From Scatomonas sp963661545 (GTDB taxonomy: Bacteria; Bacillota; Clostridia; Lachnospirales; Lachnospiraceae): 5,552 nt of DNA. Positions 5,521-5,552 of the stretch are shown here, in pieces; within the stretch, counting starts at the first letter, position 1; each line of letters begins with the position of its first letter. The DNA lies in assembly GCA_963661545.1 (NCBI GenBank), contig CAVLCU010000146.1, forward strand, positions 1 through 5,552. Reading direction: 5' to 3'. Made by a program: the position numbers and the translations under genes. The notes below the pieces were generated by a model. That model ran no database searches, had not been told where the DNA came from, and saw only the letters and a program-made list of their open reading frames with translations.

Positions 5521-5549
5521 TCCCTCAATTCGGGTTTTCGCGGGGCTTT
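5516..5549 (+). repeat. Short interspersed repeat element, right copy
   Basis: This copy is 30/34 identical to 139-172 and in the same orientation. The four differences are single substitutions. It ends three bases before the window edge, so the true right boundary is not visible. No coding sequence is seen from 5202 to the window end. Confidence 0.6.
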
Positions 5550-5552
5550 TGC

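Noticed and set aside
1..5552. Integron cassette or transposon interpretation of the whole window
   Set aside because: There is no integrase, transposase or attC-type core site pair, and the flanking repeats are too short to decide. Kept only as a question under the direct-repeat finding.

Overview
The window looks like part of a low-to-moderate-GC Firmicute, most likely a gut Clostridia/Lachnospiraceae-type bacterium. This is inferred from strong AGGAGG-type ribosome binding sites, a Gram-positive signal peptide, and a secreted glycosidase built from FIVAR, MucBP-like and F5/8C modules. No 16S or other phylogenetic marker is present, so the taxonomy is tentative.

Layout, left to right. Bases 1-332 are non-coding as far as I can see. 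They hold a branched palindrome (2-75), a good promoter candidate reading right (75-102), and a short repeat element (139-172) that overlaps a hairpin and a possible pseudoknot. They also hold a small hairpin just ahead of a ribosome binding site (284-299). Bases 333-611 (+) encode a 92-residue acidic protein whose N-terminus matches a double-glycine export leader (LREDALTQVNGG). A 15-bp perfect stem with a T tract (660-707) lies between this gene and the convergent large gene, and probably terminates both.

Bases 741-5201 (-) encode one very large secreted enzyme of 1486 residues. Its modules in order are: signal peptide, GH20 N-terminal domain, GH20 catalytic domain with an intact Asp-Glu pair, FN3-like domain, an unnamed beta-rich module, a FIVAR-like helical domain, two tandem 132-residue MucBP-like/FIVAR units, an F5/8C (CBM32-like) domain, and a second copy of the unnamed beta-rich module. 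It has no sortase or membrane anchor. It probably removes N-acetylhexosamine (or a disaccharide such as lacto-N-biose) from mucin-type or milk-type glycans.

Bases 5202-5552 hold the glycosidase leader and promoter. The leader is about 146 nt long, with a hairpin and a long-range stem ending two bases before the ribosome binding site. The promoter candidate has an extended -10. Further out are a perfect 13-bp dyad (5450-5479), another hairpin (5489-5520), and a second, 30/34-identical copy of the short repeat element (5516-5549) in the same orientation as the left copy.

The two genes are convergent and share no obvious function. The large gene is a conventional, though elaborately modular, carbohydrate-degrading enzyme. 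The less explained material is the double-glycine peptide, the structured leader of the GH20 gene, the flanking repeat elements, and the duplicated unnamed beta module. I found no CRISPR array, tRNA, rRNA, transposase or recombinase gene.
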